A stretch of DNA of 64,000 bases from NCBI RefSeq assembly GCF_026213295.1, contig NC_079427.1, forward strand, positions 493,735-557,734, written 5' to 3'. A program made the position numbers and the translations under genes. Every line of letters starts with the position of its first letter. Position 1 is the stretch's first letter. This document shows, piece by piece, positions 10,612-22,479 of this stretch. The notes below the pieces were generated by a model. It did no database searches. It had not been told where the DNA came from and saw only the letters and a list, made by a program, of their open reading frames with translations. The DNA comes from Gadus chalcogrammus (lineage: Eukaryota > Chordata > Actinopteri > Gadiformes > Gadidae).

Positions 10612-10850
10612 CTGGGCTTAGAGCTCAAACACTGAGCTATGAGCTCAAACACTGGGCTAAGAGCTCAAACACTGGGCTTAGAGCTCAAACACTGAGCTAA
10701 GAGCTCAAACACTGGGCTAAGAGCTCAAACACTGGGCTTAGAGCTCAAACACTGAGCTAAGAGCTCAAACACTGGGCTAAGAGCTCAAACACTGGGCTAA
10801 GAGCTCAAACACTTGGTTTCGAGCTCAAACACTGGTCTTAGAGCGAGAAC
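10612..10850. repeat. 20-bp minisatellite, right part
   Basis: About twelve copies of ctgggcttagagctcaaaca and the variants ctgagcta/ctgggcta. This is the continuation of the satellite interrupted at 4860. Confidence 0.95.
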
Positions 10851-10859
10851 ACGTCGGCC

Positions 10860-10877
10860 GGGGGGGGGGGGGGGGGG
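10860..10877. repeat. Poly-G run
   Basis: An uninterrupted G run of about 17, potentially quadruplex-forming and prone to assembly error. Confidence 0.9.
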
Positions 10878-11134
10878 TCAGGGCCCTCCTCCCTCTAATG
10901 CAGTTCACATCCGAGGCACTAGATGGCGTCGGTCGTGTTGGTGTAACTCCGCTCTCTGCCTGTTGCCTCAGAGGAAGAGCACAGATAAAGCAGCACCCTG
11001 ATTGGTTCATTAGCTCTATGCTCCCTGGCCTATCTGGAGGAGAGTCTCTGCTCCCTCTTAGAGAGACATAGAGTTACACATTAGTGACGTTGAAATGTGG
11101 TATCCACCCTTGCGCTTATTACTGGGTCTTATTT

Positions 11135-11243
<109 letters not shown>

Positions 11244-11889
11244 CACGGTTGTGTTTCATAGGTTTTGTTGCACAGAGAGGAGAAGGATGTGCTTTTGCAG
11301 CGGGAGGTTTAATCAGAAGCATGGCAGAGACACAGTGGGCACTCCCAGACAGGACGCACACGCATACGCTGAGAGAGAGAGAAAGAGGGGGGGAGAGAGT
11401 GAGAGGGAGAGACAGAGAGAGAGACGGAGAGAGAGACAGGGAGAGAGAGAGAGAGACATATATATATATCCGGGCCAGTTTGCAGAAAGCCCCGCCGCTG
11501 TTGAGTGACAGCACGGCTTTCCTGTTGTGGTTGCCATGGGAACAGGGGAGTGTTCTCCCCGTCAACTCAGCCGAGCGTCAGTCTCACCCTAGCCCTACCA
11601 CATGAGAGAGAGAGAATTATACTTTGTGCAATGAAGACAAAATAACCAAAACGCCAGCCATCATGACTGCTGGCCCAGTCTAATGGGTGCACTGGTATGC
11701 CTGGCTCCTCCCCTAGCTGCTCTGTGTGCGGCGGTGTAGCGGGGGCTGCGTTGCCATGGCGGCGAGTGGGACTCAGCCACGGCAGCTGGGAGGCATTAGC
11801 TCCACAACCAAGCCTGCTCGGCCCATGTGACGTGTGATGTCATCCTGGACACGCTCAGACTCACCCAGCCAATCACAAAACAAGTCCCG

Positions 11890-12132
11890 AACCGTGCACA
11901 TACACACGCAAGCATACTCAGGCACACGCACACATGTTCACGCACACGCATGTTCAAACACACACAGAGGCACCCACAGGCAGCTACAGAGGCATACACA
12001 TGTTCCAACACACACACACACACACAGAGGCACACACATGTTCCAACACACACACACACACACAGAGGGACACACATGTTCCAACACACACACATGTTCC
12101 AACACACACACACAGAGGCACACACATGTTCC

Positions 12133-12167
<35 letters not shown>

Positions 12168-12182
12168 GCACACACATGTTCC

Positions 12183-12217
<35 letters not shown>

Positions 12218-12268
12218 GCACACACATGTTCCAACACACACACACACACACACACAGTGGCACACACA
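11890..12268. repeat. CA-rich compound minisatellite
   Basis: CA runs punctuated by a recurring gaggcacacacatgttccaa module every roughly 45-60 bp. All six frames open by chance. Confidence 0.9.
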
Positions 12269-12276
12269 TGCAGTCC

Positions 12277-12938
12277 AGCAGGGCTCTCTGCGCTAACGGT
12301 GCGCTGCAGGACTCTCTGCGCTAACGGAGCGCTGCAGGGCTTTCTGCGCTAACGGGGCGCTGCAGGACTCTCTGCGCTAACGGAGCGCTGCAGGGCTCTC
12401 TGCGCTAACGGAGCGCTGCAGGGCTCTCTGCGCTAACGGAGCGCTGCAGGGCTCTCTAGGCTCACGGAACGCTGCAGGGCTCTCTGCGCTAACGGAGCGC
12501 TGCAGGGCTCTCTGCGCTAACGGAACGCTGCAGGGCTCTCTGAGCTAACGGAGCGCTGCAGGGCTCTCTGCGCTAACGGAGCGCTGCAGGGCTCTCTGCG
12601 CTAACGGAGCGCTGCAGGGCTCTCTGCGCTAACGGAGCGCTGGAACGCCGCAGGGCTCTCTGCGCTAACGGAGCGCTGCAGGGCTCTCTGCGCTAACGGA
12701 GCGCTGGAACGCCGCAGGGCTCTCTGAGCTAACGGAGCGCTGGAACGCTGCAGGGCTCTCTGCGCTAACGGAGCGCTGCAGGGCTCTCTGCGCCAACGGA
12801 GCGCTGCAGGGCTCTCTGCGCTAACGGAGCGCTGGAACGCTGCAGGGCTCTCTGCGCTAACGGAGCGCTGCAGGGCTCTCTGCGCTAACGGAGCGCTGCA
12901 GGGCTCTCTGCGCTAACGGAGCGCTGGAACGCTGCAGT
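12277..12938. repeat. 28-bp minisatellite
   Basis: About 22 copies of a 28-bp unit built on ctctctgcgctaacggagcg plus ctgcaggg. Several copies are lengthened by a 10-bp insert ggaacgctgc or ggaacgccgc. Confidence 0.95.
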
Positions 12939-13447
12939 CGGGGGCGGGACAGGCGGGAGGAACAGGAAGTAGACACGTGACCCAGGGGACGCAGCGGGCT
13001 GGGGGCAGCGGGATCTGGGGTCTGCTCACATCATCCATGTTGGGTTTCGTCCCGGCTCCATCGTGGGATTAACTCCCAGCCTCCAAACCCAGGGGGGGGG
13101 GACATGTCTGGAGGCTGTTGGGCTCTGATGGGAGGGGCTTAGTGTCGCTGAGTCCTGGCTCTGATGGGAGGGGCTTATTGTGCGTTTTATTATCCATCCG
13201 TCTCGGAGGTCCGAGGACGTTGCCTAGCGACATGCACGGACACGCCCCTTTTCCTCGGACAGCAAACTCGCCATCTCGGTTGAACTCAGTGGTGGCCGAG
13301 CTAAATTCCGAGACAGAATTCAAGATGGCTGCGCCCAGTGTGACTTGAAGTATGAACTGTTCTCATTGTGCTTGGACCGCTTTGGCAATTTCAATCACTC
13401 GTTTTACTGCAATACCTTACTGCGTCCGTATATCTGTATCTGCGTCA
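12939..13447. other. Non-coding stretch with two isolated satellite units
   Basis: No gene recognised. At 13120-13185 it contains two isolated copies of the 36-bp satellite that expands at 13448. The remainder is unique, moderately GC-rich sequence. Confidence 0.6.
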
Positions 13448-13921
13448 GTGTCGCTGAGTCTTGGCTCTGGTGGGAGGGGCTTAGTGTCGCTGAGTCCTGG
13501 CTCTGATGGGAGGGGCTTAGTGTCGCTGAGTCCTGGCTCTGATGGGAGGGGCTTAGGGTCGGTGAGTCCTGGCTCTGGTGGGAGGGGCTTAGTGTCGGTG
13601 TGTCATGGCTCTGATGGGAGGGGCTTAGTGTCGGTGAGTCCTGGCTCTGGTGGGAGGGGCTTAGTGTCGGTGTGTCATGGTTCTGATGGGAGGGGCTTAG
13701 TGTCGCTGAGTCCTGGCTCTGATGGGAGCGGCTTAGTGTCGCTGGGTTTTGGCTCTGATGGGAGGGGCTTAGTGTCGCTGGGTTTTGGCTCTGATGGGAG
13801 GGGCTTAGTGTCGCTGAGTCCTGGCTCTGGATGGAGGGGCTTAGTGTCGGTGAGTCCTGGCTCTGATGGGAGGGGCTTAGTGTCGCTGGGTTTTGGCTCT
13901 GATGGGAGGGGCTTAGTGTCG
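13448..13921. repeat. 36-bp minisatellite
   Basis: About 13 copies of a 36-bp unit (gtcgctgagtcctggctctg plus atgggaggggctta). As 36 is a multiple of three, a 12-residue periodic ORF runs through; it has no start context or family resemblance and is treated as an artefact. Confidence 0.93.
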
Positions 13922-14074
13922 ACCACTGCCACGTCATTCATATGCCAGGGGTTCATTCCAACTCCTCCATCTCCCCAGGTTGTTTTATGTCTCCTCTTTC
14001 TCTAATCCTCCTCCTTTCTACGCATGAGTAGGAGAAGAATGAGATGCTTTGCCAATAAGTGGTAGTGGAAAAAT

Positions 14075-14255
14075 ACACGCACACGCACACACACACACAC
14101 ACACACATACACACATTTAGACACATACACGTATAAACATATACACACACACAGAAACATGCAGACAAAGAAACACAAACACACAGAAACAAACACGCAC
14201 ACATACTCAAACAAACACTCACACGCACACACACATGCGCACAAACACATACTTG
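14075..14255. repeat. Imperfect (CA)n tract
   Basis: CA dinucleotides interspersed with ataca/aaaca variants. A second, perfect (CA)n lies at 14382-14437. Confidence 0.95.
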
Positions 14256-14378
14256 AATTGCTATTCTAATGTTTGTAGATGGAACATTTCTCCATCTGAA
14301 GATCGTATTTGTGTGATTGTCCTTCACCCAGAGAAGAGAGCCAGAGCCAGTGTCGTCCTGAGAAGGGTGTGGCTGAGG

Positions 14379-14437
<59 letters not shown>

Positions 14438-14439
14438 CC

Positions 14440-15010
14440 TGCCTCTGTTGCTACTTCTTGCATTAGCTTCTGTGTCCGTTGGCTGCTGTTGCCTTCTGTG
14501 TGTCACTTTGTGCATTAGCTCCAGTGTTAGCGACTGCCTGGGGGGGGCGTTAGGGGTAGTTTGTCTTGTGTGTGCTTGCGTGCTGTTGTTTGTGTGAGGG
14601 GGGGTGGTGCAGAGCGACGCCGGTGACAGGATGTGGGCGGTGGGCGGGGCCGTCCTTCACATGCTCACCGCCCTACTCAGGAGCTAAATATATCGCCATG
14701 GCTACCGCCTCAGTCCACGACCGGGCCGGAGCCCTCCGCCCTGAGAGGTCCGGTCGGAGGCGCGTCTCCTCCACTGGTGTTGACACACGAGGGAGGGGGC
14801 CTGGGGCCAGGCTGCTGATTGGACGCATTAGCCGCGGCCTGCGCGTTGCATTCCCATCAGCCATCCCAGTTGGGCTCGTTTGTTTTCCATCGCCCCTCCT
14901 TCGTCCACATGTCCTCCTGTACCCTTATGGAACCTTTTTAAAAGTTTGGCACAAAAACGGCGAGAAAGTGATGGAATGCCTTTTGTTTGGGTGTTAAAAA
15001 GCACAGTCAG
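14440..15010. other. Unique GC-rich spacer
   Basis: No exon or RNA gene recognised. A TAAATATAT string at 14686 is followed by an ATG, but the open frame has no recognisable protein and no supporting splice or promoter context. Confidence 0.5.
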
Positions 15011-15013
15011 CAT

Positions 15014-15550
15014 TCAGCCACTCCCCCTGTCCCCTCCTAGGTCCAATCACAACTGGATGAGGACCGTCAGTCCATAGCCACTCCCCCTGTCCCCTCCCAG
15101 GTCCAATCACGACTGGATGAGGACCGTCAGTCCATAGCCACTCCCCCTGTCCCCTCCCAGGTCCAATCACGACTGGATGAGGACCGTCAGTCCATAGCCA
15201 CTCCCCCTGTCCCCTCCCAGGTCCAATCACGACTGGATGAGGACCGTCAGTCCATAGCCACTCCCCCTGTCCCCTCCCAGGTCCAATCACGACTGGATGA
15301 GGACCGTCAGTCCATAGCCACTCCCCCTGTCCCCTCCCAGGTCCAATCACGACTGGATGAGGACCGTCAGTCCATAGCCACTCCCCCTGTCCCCTCCTAG
15401 GTCCAATCACGACTGGATGAGGACCGTCAGTCCATAGCCACTCCCCCTGTCCCCTCCCAGGTCCAATCACGACTGGATGAGGACCGTCAGTCCATAGCCA
15501 CTCCCCCTGTCCCCTCCCAGGTCCAATCACGACTGGATGAGGACCGTCAC
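15014..15550. repeat. 60-bp minisatellite, highly homogeneous
   Basis: Nine tandem 60-bp units (ccactccccctgtcccctcc, then ggtccaatcacgactggatg) that are almost identical, indicating recent expansion or gene conversion. The minus-strand periodic ORF (20-residue period) is an artefact. Confidence 0.97.
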
Positions 15551-15551
15551 C

Positions 15552-15700
<149 letters not shown>

Positions 15701-16043
15701 AACAATCAAAGCAAATGCAAATGTCACTGGATTAATCACAGAAATGTGAAACACATGGTCCAGTTTGGTTTGAATCCAAAGCCTTTTATTCGTCTCATTG
15801 TGAAGTACATGAGAAGTTCACAGGCACACGCACGCACACACAAGCACGCACACACATACACGCGTACACACTGCAACCCAGAGCTCTGGCTTAAAATGGC
15901 TGGTGCGTTCTGGGTGCTACTGAAACTATCCCAAAAACAAGAATGTTTGTGTGCGCGTTGTTTAGCCGCTGTGTCTCTAGTCAGCTGACAGCTATTGAAG
16001 TCCATGATTTGTTCACTGAATTGGGCTGACCCGCTTACAGCTG

Positions 16044-16045
<2 letters not shown>

Positions 16046-16076
<31 letters not shown>

Positions 16077-16109
16077 TGGTTATGCACTTGGAAGAGAGGG
16101 AGAGAGGGG

Positions 16110-16172
<63 letters not shown>
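16046..16172. repeat. (TG)n and (GA)n pair
   Basis: A short TG run (16046-16074) and a GA run (16113-16171) just upstream of the GC-rich candidate promoter/exon. Confidence 0.95.
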
Positions 16173-16621
16173 CTGCTCACAGTGAGTTCTGTGAGCAGCA
16201 GTGGAGGAACCAGAGGCTCAGAGCGGATCACTGCAGCTCTGCAGAGCGGGAGCGGCGGAGCTGCCCTGAGGAGCGACGGCGGGCTGAAGCGTGGTGAAGC
16301 AGCGCGAGGGCAGTACCTGCAGAGGGCGAGCTCCAGAGCTACGCTGGCGCTGTCTCTGTGGAGCCCGGCCGAGCCCATCCCCAGACGCTGGACCGGGGGC
16401 TGAGCGGACCCTAGCAGGAGGAGGGAGGCTGGACCGGGTCTAGGTTCTTCTTCTGAGTCGGAGTAGCAGCGGTGAGGAGGAGGAGAGGAGAGGAGGAGAG
16501 GAGGAGGAGGAGAGGAGCAGGAGGAGAGGAGGAGGCGCTGGTGTCGGTGGGGGCGGTGTCTGCATACTGAGCGTGTGGGCTGTGGCTGCTGCTGCAGTGA
16601 GGAGTGCTCTGCTGACAGACT
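16172..16621 (+). promoter_or_regulatory. GC-rich candidate promoter / 5' UTR
   Basis: CpG-containing, purine-rich sequence (gagcggatc, ggagcggcgg, GGA-rich run 16460-16545) with stop codons in all frames, directly upstream of a candidate initiator ATG at 16622. It looks like a 5' UTR/CpG promoter. No TATA box was recognised. Evidence is compositional only. Confidence 0.35.
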
Positions 16622-16780
16622 ATGGGCTGCTCCGCCAGCGGCGTCCTGCTACTGCGCTCGGTGGGCGGGGCCGACTGCGGCCATATCTGCTCGCGCCAGG
16701 ACCGGCTCTCATTGGACGCCGCTACACCTGTCCTGGAAGGCTACATCCACACCGACGCCCCTCTTACTACCATCGTCATG
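16622..16780 (+). CDS. Candidate first exon (MGC N-terminus), gene unassigned, possibly dock10
   Basis: An ATG opens 53 codons starting MGCSASGVLLLRSV and ending at ATG|gtaacc, a plausible donor in phase 0. Phase 0 is what the first secure dock10 exon (26130) requires, so it could be an alternative dock10 first exon. An MGC start would fit N-myristoylation plus palmitoylation. I do not recognise the peptide, and the first-exon peptide known from mammalian DOCK10 is not similar. It could equally belong to another transcript or be chance. Transcript data would decide. Confidence 0.3.
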
Positions 16781-17004
16781 GTAACCAGCTCGCAGCACCG
16801 GCGCTCTACTACAAGGGCTGAGGCTGTGCATGTGCATGTGTTGGGAGATGTGTGTGTGTGAAAATACATGCATACATGCATGTGCTTGTCTGTGTGTGTG
16901 TGTGCGCGGCGGGATCACTTGTGTGGATTCAGCTGCAGTGCAGAACATTATCTCTGCTCCAGGATCGTCTGACTCCAATATTTCCATGGTGCTCCATCGC
17001 CCGC

Positions 17005-17340
17005 GTCCTCTCTCCTCTTCCTCCTCCTCCTCCTCCCCCTCCTCCTCCTCCTCCTCCTCCTCCTCCTCCTCCTCCTCCTCCTCCTCCTCCTGTTATCTCT
17101 TCCTATCCCTCCTCGTCCTCCTCCTCCTCCTCCTCCTCCTCCTCCTCCTGTTATCTCTTCCTGTCCCTGCTCCTCCTCGTCCTCGTCCTCCTCCTCCACC
17201 TCCTCCTCCTCCTCCTGTTATCTCTTCCTGCTCCTCCTCCTCCTCCTCCTCCTCCTGCTCCTCCTCCTCCTCCTCTTATCTCTTCCTGTCCCTCCTCCTC
17301 CTCCTCCTCCTGTTATCTCTTCCTGTCCCTCCTCCTCCTC
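17005..17340. repeat. (TCC)n polypyrimidine tract
   Basis: TCC triplets interrupted about every 60 bp by a tgttatctcttcctgtccct module. Homopolymeric Ser/Pro/Leu ORFs here are artefacts. Confidence 0.95.
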
Positions 17341-17735
17341 ATGGCGCTCCGGCTCTCTCAGCCCGCGGTGATGCATCACTGGGGGGAACAGGGGGAGGAC
17401 AGCGGAGGTGGGTGGCGCTGGGTGGGGGAAGGGCGCGGGTCAGACCAAGGGATTCTTGTTTCTGTGGGAAAGAATCTGCTCTCCTTGCTGTGGATCCTCT
17501 TAGGGAGCGGGAGAAAAGACTGGAATAGCTGTCGGAGCAAAGCGATGACTGGATGAATGAAGCAGACTTGTTCTGTGTCTTTACAGCTGGCTGGTATCTT
17601 TTACTGGTTGTATTATTGTTGGAAATATATTTTATTTCTTATATAGTTTCTTCTGGAATTTGTTATCCCAGCGGGAAAATAGCTGGACGAGTTTGATGGT
17701 GACTTGACTCCATTTCCCCTTTTCTACTCTTTGTC
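17341..17735. other. Unique spacer
   Basis: No gene recognised between the TCC tract and the 43-bp satellite. Confidence 0.5.
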
Positions 17736-17737
17736 CT

Positions 17738-18740
17738 CTGACCTCCTCTCTGTCCTGCTGTCTGTCCTCCTCTTTGTCCTCTGACCTCCTCTCTGTCCTG
17801 CTGTCTGTACTCCTCTTTGTTGTCCTCTCTGTCCTCCTCTCTGTCCTGCTGTCTGTCCTCCTCTTTGTCCTCTGACCTCCTCTCTGTCCTGCTGTTTGTC
17901 CTCTGACCTCCTCTCTGTCCTGCTGTCTGTCCTCCTCTTTGTCCTCTGACCTCCTCTCTGTCCTGCTGTTTGTCCTCCTCTTTGTCCTCTGACCTCCTCT
18001 CTGTCCTGCTGTTTGTCCTCCTCTTTGTCCTCTGACCTCCTCTCTGTCCTGCTGTCTGTCCTCCTCTTTGTCCTCTGACCTCCTCTCTGTCCTGCTGTCT
18101 GTACTCCTCTTTGTCCTCTGACCTCCTCTCTGTCCTGCTGTCTGTTCTCCTCTTTGTCCTCTGACCTCCTCTCTGTCCTGCTGTTTGTCCTCCTCTTTGT
18201 CCTCTGACCTCCTCTCTGTCCTGCTGTTTGTCCTCCTCTTTGTCCTCTGACCTCCTCTCTGTCCTGCTGTTTGTCCTCCTCTTTGTCCTCTGACCTCCTC
18301 TCTGTCCTGCTGTCTGTCCTCCTCTTTGTCCTCTGACCTCCTCTCTGTCCTGCTGTCTGTCCTCCTCTTTGTCCTCTGACCTCCTCTCTGTCCTGCTGTC
18401 TGTCCTCCTCTTTGTCCTCTGACCTCCTCTCTGTCCTGCTGTCTGTCCTCCTCTTTGTCCTCTGACCTCCTCTCTGTCCTGCTGTCTGTCCTCCTCTTTG
18501 TCCTCTGACCTCCTCTCTGTCCTGCTGTCTGTTCTCCTCTTTGTCCTCTGACCTCCTCTCTGTCCTGCTGTTTGTCCTCCTCTTTGTCCTCTGACCTCCT
18601 CTCTGTCCTGCTGTTTGTCCTCCTCTTTGTCCTCTGACCTCCTCTCTGTCCTGCTGTCTGTCCTCCTCTTTGTCCTCTGACCTCCTCTCTGTCCTGCTGT
18701 CTGTCCTCCTCTTTGTTGTCCTCTCTGTCCTCCTCTCTGT
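17738..18740. repeat. 43-bp minisatellite
   Basis: About 22 copies of a 43-bp unit (tcctcctctttgtcctctga, then cctcctctctgtcctgctgt). Because 43 is not a multiple of three, the 372-codon minus-strand ORF cycles through all frames, confirming that it is a repeat artefact. Confidence 0.97.
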
Positions 18741-18754
18741 CTGGTTCCATACCT

Positions 18755-19385
18755 TCTTCTTCCTTATGTTCTTCTTTATATTCTTCTTTACGTTCTTCTT
18801 CTTTACATTCTTTGCGTTCTTCTTCTCTACATTATTTTTAACGTTCTTTACGGTCTTCTTTACCAGTCTTTTTCTTTATGTTATTCTCCTTTACGGTTGC
18901 CTTCTTTGCGTTCTTCTTAACGATTTTCTTTATGTTCTTCTTCTTTACTTTCTTCTTTATGTTCTTCTTCTTTACGTTCTTCTTCTTTACGTTCTTCTTT
19001 AAGTTTTTCTTCTTTACGTTCTTCTTTATGTTCTTCTTCTTTACGTTCTTCTTTACGTTTTTCTTCTTTACGTTCTTCTTTATGTTCTTCTTCTTTACGT
19101 TCTTCTTTATGTTCTTCTTCTTTACGTTCTTCTTTATGTTCTTCTTCTTTACGTTCTTCTTTACGTTTTTCTTCTTTACGTTCTTCTTTATGTTCTTCTT
19201 CTTTACGTTCTTCTTTATGTTCTTCTTCTTTACGTTCTTCTTTACGTTCTTCTTCTTTACGTTCTTCTTTATGTTCTTCTTCTTTACGTTCTTCTTTACC
19301 TCCTTCCTCTTTATGATAGCCTTCTTTACACTCTTTCTTTACCTTCTTCTTCTTAACTTTCTTCTGCTTTACATTCTTCTTTCCG
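18755..19385. repeat. 27-30-bp T/C-rich minisatellite
   Basis: Copies of ttctttacgttcttctttat plus gttcttc, degenerate at both ends and more regular in 18950-19290. The Phe-rich ORFs are artefacts. Confidence 0.93.
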
Positions 19386-19389
19386 TTCC

Positions 19390-19760
19390 TCCCTAGCGTG
19401 TCCGTTCCTCAGGCGAAGATGAACAATAAAGTGAAGCCATGCTCTCTTCAAACAGTTCCTCATCACAGTACTTCACTCTTGGAGGGCTGGTGGTGCAATA
19501 GGCCGGGCTCTGCATCAAATGGAAGCAGCTTGTCAACATGTGGTCGGACGTGCTTTTAATGTTGGAAAACCTAGTCTCCGCTGTCATGTAATTACGTTAG
19601 TCAGGTATAGAGTTTCATATTAGAACCTAATTCCAAAAGTTGAAAATCTTATTGATGGTTTGTTGACTGTTAATATTGTTATATAAGTTATAGCAGGAGC
19701 CAACAGCACAAATGGTTCATCAAACAGACTAAGTGGCTGGTACCCTGATGTTAGACTAAT
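19390..19760. other. Unique spacer
   Basis: No coding feature recognised; ordinary AT-balanced non-coding sequence. Confidence 0.5.
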
Positions 19761-19764
19761 TATG

Positions 19765-20148
19765 ACCCACCCAGCCAGTCTGAGACCCCCACCCACCCAG
19801 CTAGTCCGAGACCCCCACCCACCCAGCCAGTCTGAGACCCCCACCCACCCAGCTAGTCCGAGACCCCCACCCACCCAGCTAGTCCGAGACCCCCACCCAC
19901 CCAGCTAGTCTGAGACCCCCACCCAGCCAGTCTGAGACCCCCACCCACCCAGCTAGTCTGAGACCCCCACCCACCCAGCTAGTCTGAGACCCCCACCCAC
20001 CCAGCTAGTCTGAGACCCCCACCCACCCAGCTAGTCTGAGACCCCCACCCACCCAGCTAGTCTGAGACCCCCACCCACCCAGCTAGTCTGAGACCCCCAC
20101 CCACCCAGCTAGTCCGAGACCCCCACCCACCCAGCTAGTCTGAGACCC
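19765..20148. repeat. 27-bp minisatellite
   Basis: About 14 copies of ccacccacccagctagtctg plus agacccc, with a C/T polymorphism (agtccg/agtctg) distributed among copies. Confidence 0.95.
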
Positions 20149-20330
20149 TGTTGTGTCTCTGAGAGCAGAGCACCGTGTTGAAGCTGCAGGAGGAGGTCTG
20201 CTGAGAGGAGGGGCCACAGGGCTGGGAGGTGGAGGAGGAGGTGGAGGGGTGTGAACCACACCCGCCTCCATTACCTTTCCCTCCAGCGTATGGGCTGTCT
20301 TCACTCAGCCAGCGGCGCTGGACCCTGAGG

Positions 20331-20848
20331 TCGGGGCTGCTGGGCGGGCTGCTGGGCGGGCTGCTGGGCGGGCTGCTGGGCGGGCTGCTGGGCGGGCTGC
20401 TGGGCGGGCTGCTGGGCGGGCTGCTGGGCGGGCTGCTGGGCTGCTGGGCGGGCTGCTGGACGGGCTGCTGGGCGGGCTGCTGGGCGGGCTGCTGGGCGGG
20501 CTGCTGGGCTGCTGGGCGGGCTGCTGGGCGGGCTGCTGGGCTGCTGGGCGGGCTGCTGGGCTGCTGGGCGGGCTGCTGGGCTGCTGGGCGGGCTGCTGGG
20601 CGGGCTGCTGGGCTGCTGGGCGGGCTGCTGGGCGGGCTGCTGGGCGGGCTGCTGGGCTGCTGGGCGGGCTGCTGGGCTGCTGGGCGGGCTGCTGGGCTGC
20701 TGAGCGGGCTGCTGGGCGGGCTGCTGGGCGGGCTGCTGGGCGGGCTGCTGGGCGGGCTGCTGGGCTGCTGGGCTGCTGGGCGGGCTGCTGGGCGGGCTGC
20801 TGGGCGGGCTGCTGGGCGGGCTGCTGGGCGGGCTGCTGGACGGCCGCC
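20331..20848. repeat. 13/10-bp GC-rich minisatellite
   Basis: Alternating gggcgggctgct and gggctgct modules for over 500 bp; strongly G-biased on the plus strand. Gly/Ala/Leu and Ser/Pro/Gln ORFs on either strand are artefacts. Confidence 0.95.
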
Positions 20849-20849
20849 T

Positions 20850-21665
20850 GTTGACTCTCGGTTTGGACCGGAGCCCCAGAAGGCGTCTGAACCAAAGAGC
20901 CAGCAGGCCGGAGCCCCAGGACCAATCAGGAGGTTGTTTATGAAGAATCACGACAGCGCCGTTAGTATAGCTGAGGTTTAGCAACAATGGGGCTCTAATC
21001 CATCGTAAACGATGGCCAGACAACAATGTTAGACTCTCCAGAGCTGGAACCCTCCTGTTTTATGCATGCAGTGAATCCCACTGTGATAGCCTCACCACCA
21101 CATTACTATTATATACGTCTATTGCTATGATTCATATTTGCTGAATAATCACATATTTATGTTTCCACCTCCGAGCTGGGCCCTGGAGGGGCTGTCTCCG
21201 TAACTCTCCGTCCTCACAGTTCATCTCAGTCCATGTGGACGGTTTGGTTAGGAGGTGGGTGACCCAGCAGCAGCTGGTTGGTCCTTTACCTGCTGAGCCC
21301 TCTGTTTACGAGGACAGCAGCCGAGGATGGCTTCCCCTCAGCGCTGTGAGTGAGGCCAGGGCTGGGAACCACAACCGTGCCTTCTGTCCGCTTCCGTCTC
21401 GACGCTGCCTCAGCTGTCTCTGTCTCTCTCACTCTTTCCATCCCTCTCGCTCTCCCTCTTTCTTTCTTTCTTTTGACCCCTCGCACACTTTCTCCACATT
21501 TTGTGTTATTTTTCTTTGAGTTGATCCGATAAGCTTTTAACTCAACACTTGAAGAATACAGACCAGCTGTTGAGGACGAGATGTGTCTGAACATGGAATA
21601 GCCTCTCTCTCTGTGTGTTTGTCTCCGTCTGTCTGTCTGTTGCTCAGTGATGTTTCAGTGGACAG
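20850..21665. other. Unique spacer
   Basis: No coding exon recognised; contains a short TC-rich stretch at 21415-21475. Confidence 0.5.
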
Positions 21666-21828
<163 letters not shown>

Positions 21829-22039
21829 TTCTATAGATTGATGGATGCAGGGACCGATGGTTGAATGCTAAACGGTTTGTAAACACTTATGTTTCACTGG
21901 TCTAAGCACTGTAAGACTTATTCTATCAGGACGTACAGAGAGCGTCTCTGTTTGTCTAGTCTCTGTTTCTGTCGGTCCACTGCACCTAAAGTCTAATGCT
22001 GTTCAAAGTGTTGTTTGCTTTACTGCCGCTGTAGCAGAA

Positions 22040-22175
22040 CAATGTACTGTAGTACATTACCTTATCTATATAATAGATAAGGTGTAGTACATTACTTTAT
22101 CTATATAATAGATAAAAAGTGTAGTACATTACTTTATCTCTATAATAGATAAAGTATAATTACTTTATCTCTGCA
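22040..22175. repeat. Short AT-rich tandem repeat
   Basis: Three to four copies of a roughly 35-bp unit around gtacattactttatctatat; each copy contains an internal palindrome (ttatctatataatagataa). Confidence 0.85.
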
Positions 22176-22306
22176 TAGTACTATATATCTATATATTTTT
22201 AATAACATTAGCAGTGACAACAAATAAAGCAGCCCGGGTAACAATCAACAGTTAGTTTGTTCCTCTCAAAAGTGATCATTTCCTGCTGTATGTGTACAAA
22301 ACCATA

Positions 22307-22478
<172 letters not shown>

Positions 22479-22479
22479 T

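Noticed and set aside
14566..14997. Possible small gene following a TATA-like motif
   Set aside because: No recognisable protein, no splice logic, no conserved feature visible.
15014..15550. Possible CRISPR array (regular 60-bp spacing)
   Set aside because: The whole unit is conserved with no variable spacers, in a vertebrate genome; a minisatellite.
17632..18750. 372-codon Arg/Glu/Gln-rich minus ORF
   Set aside because: 43-bp satellite, period not divisible by three, frame cycles.
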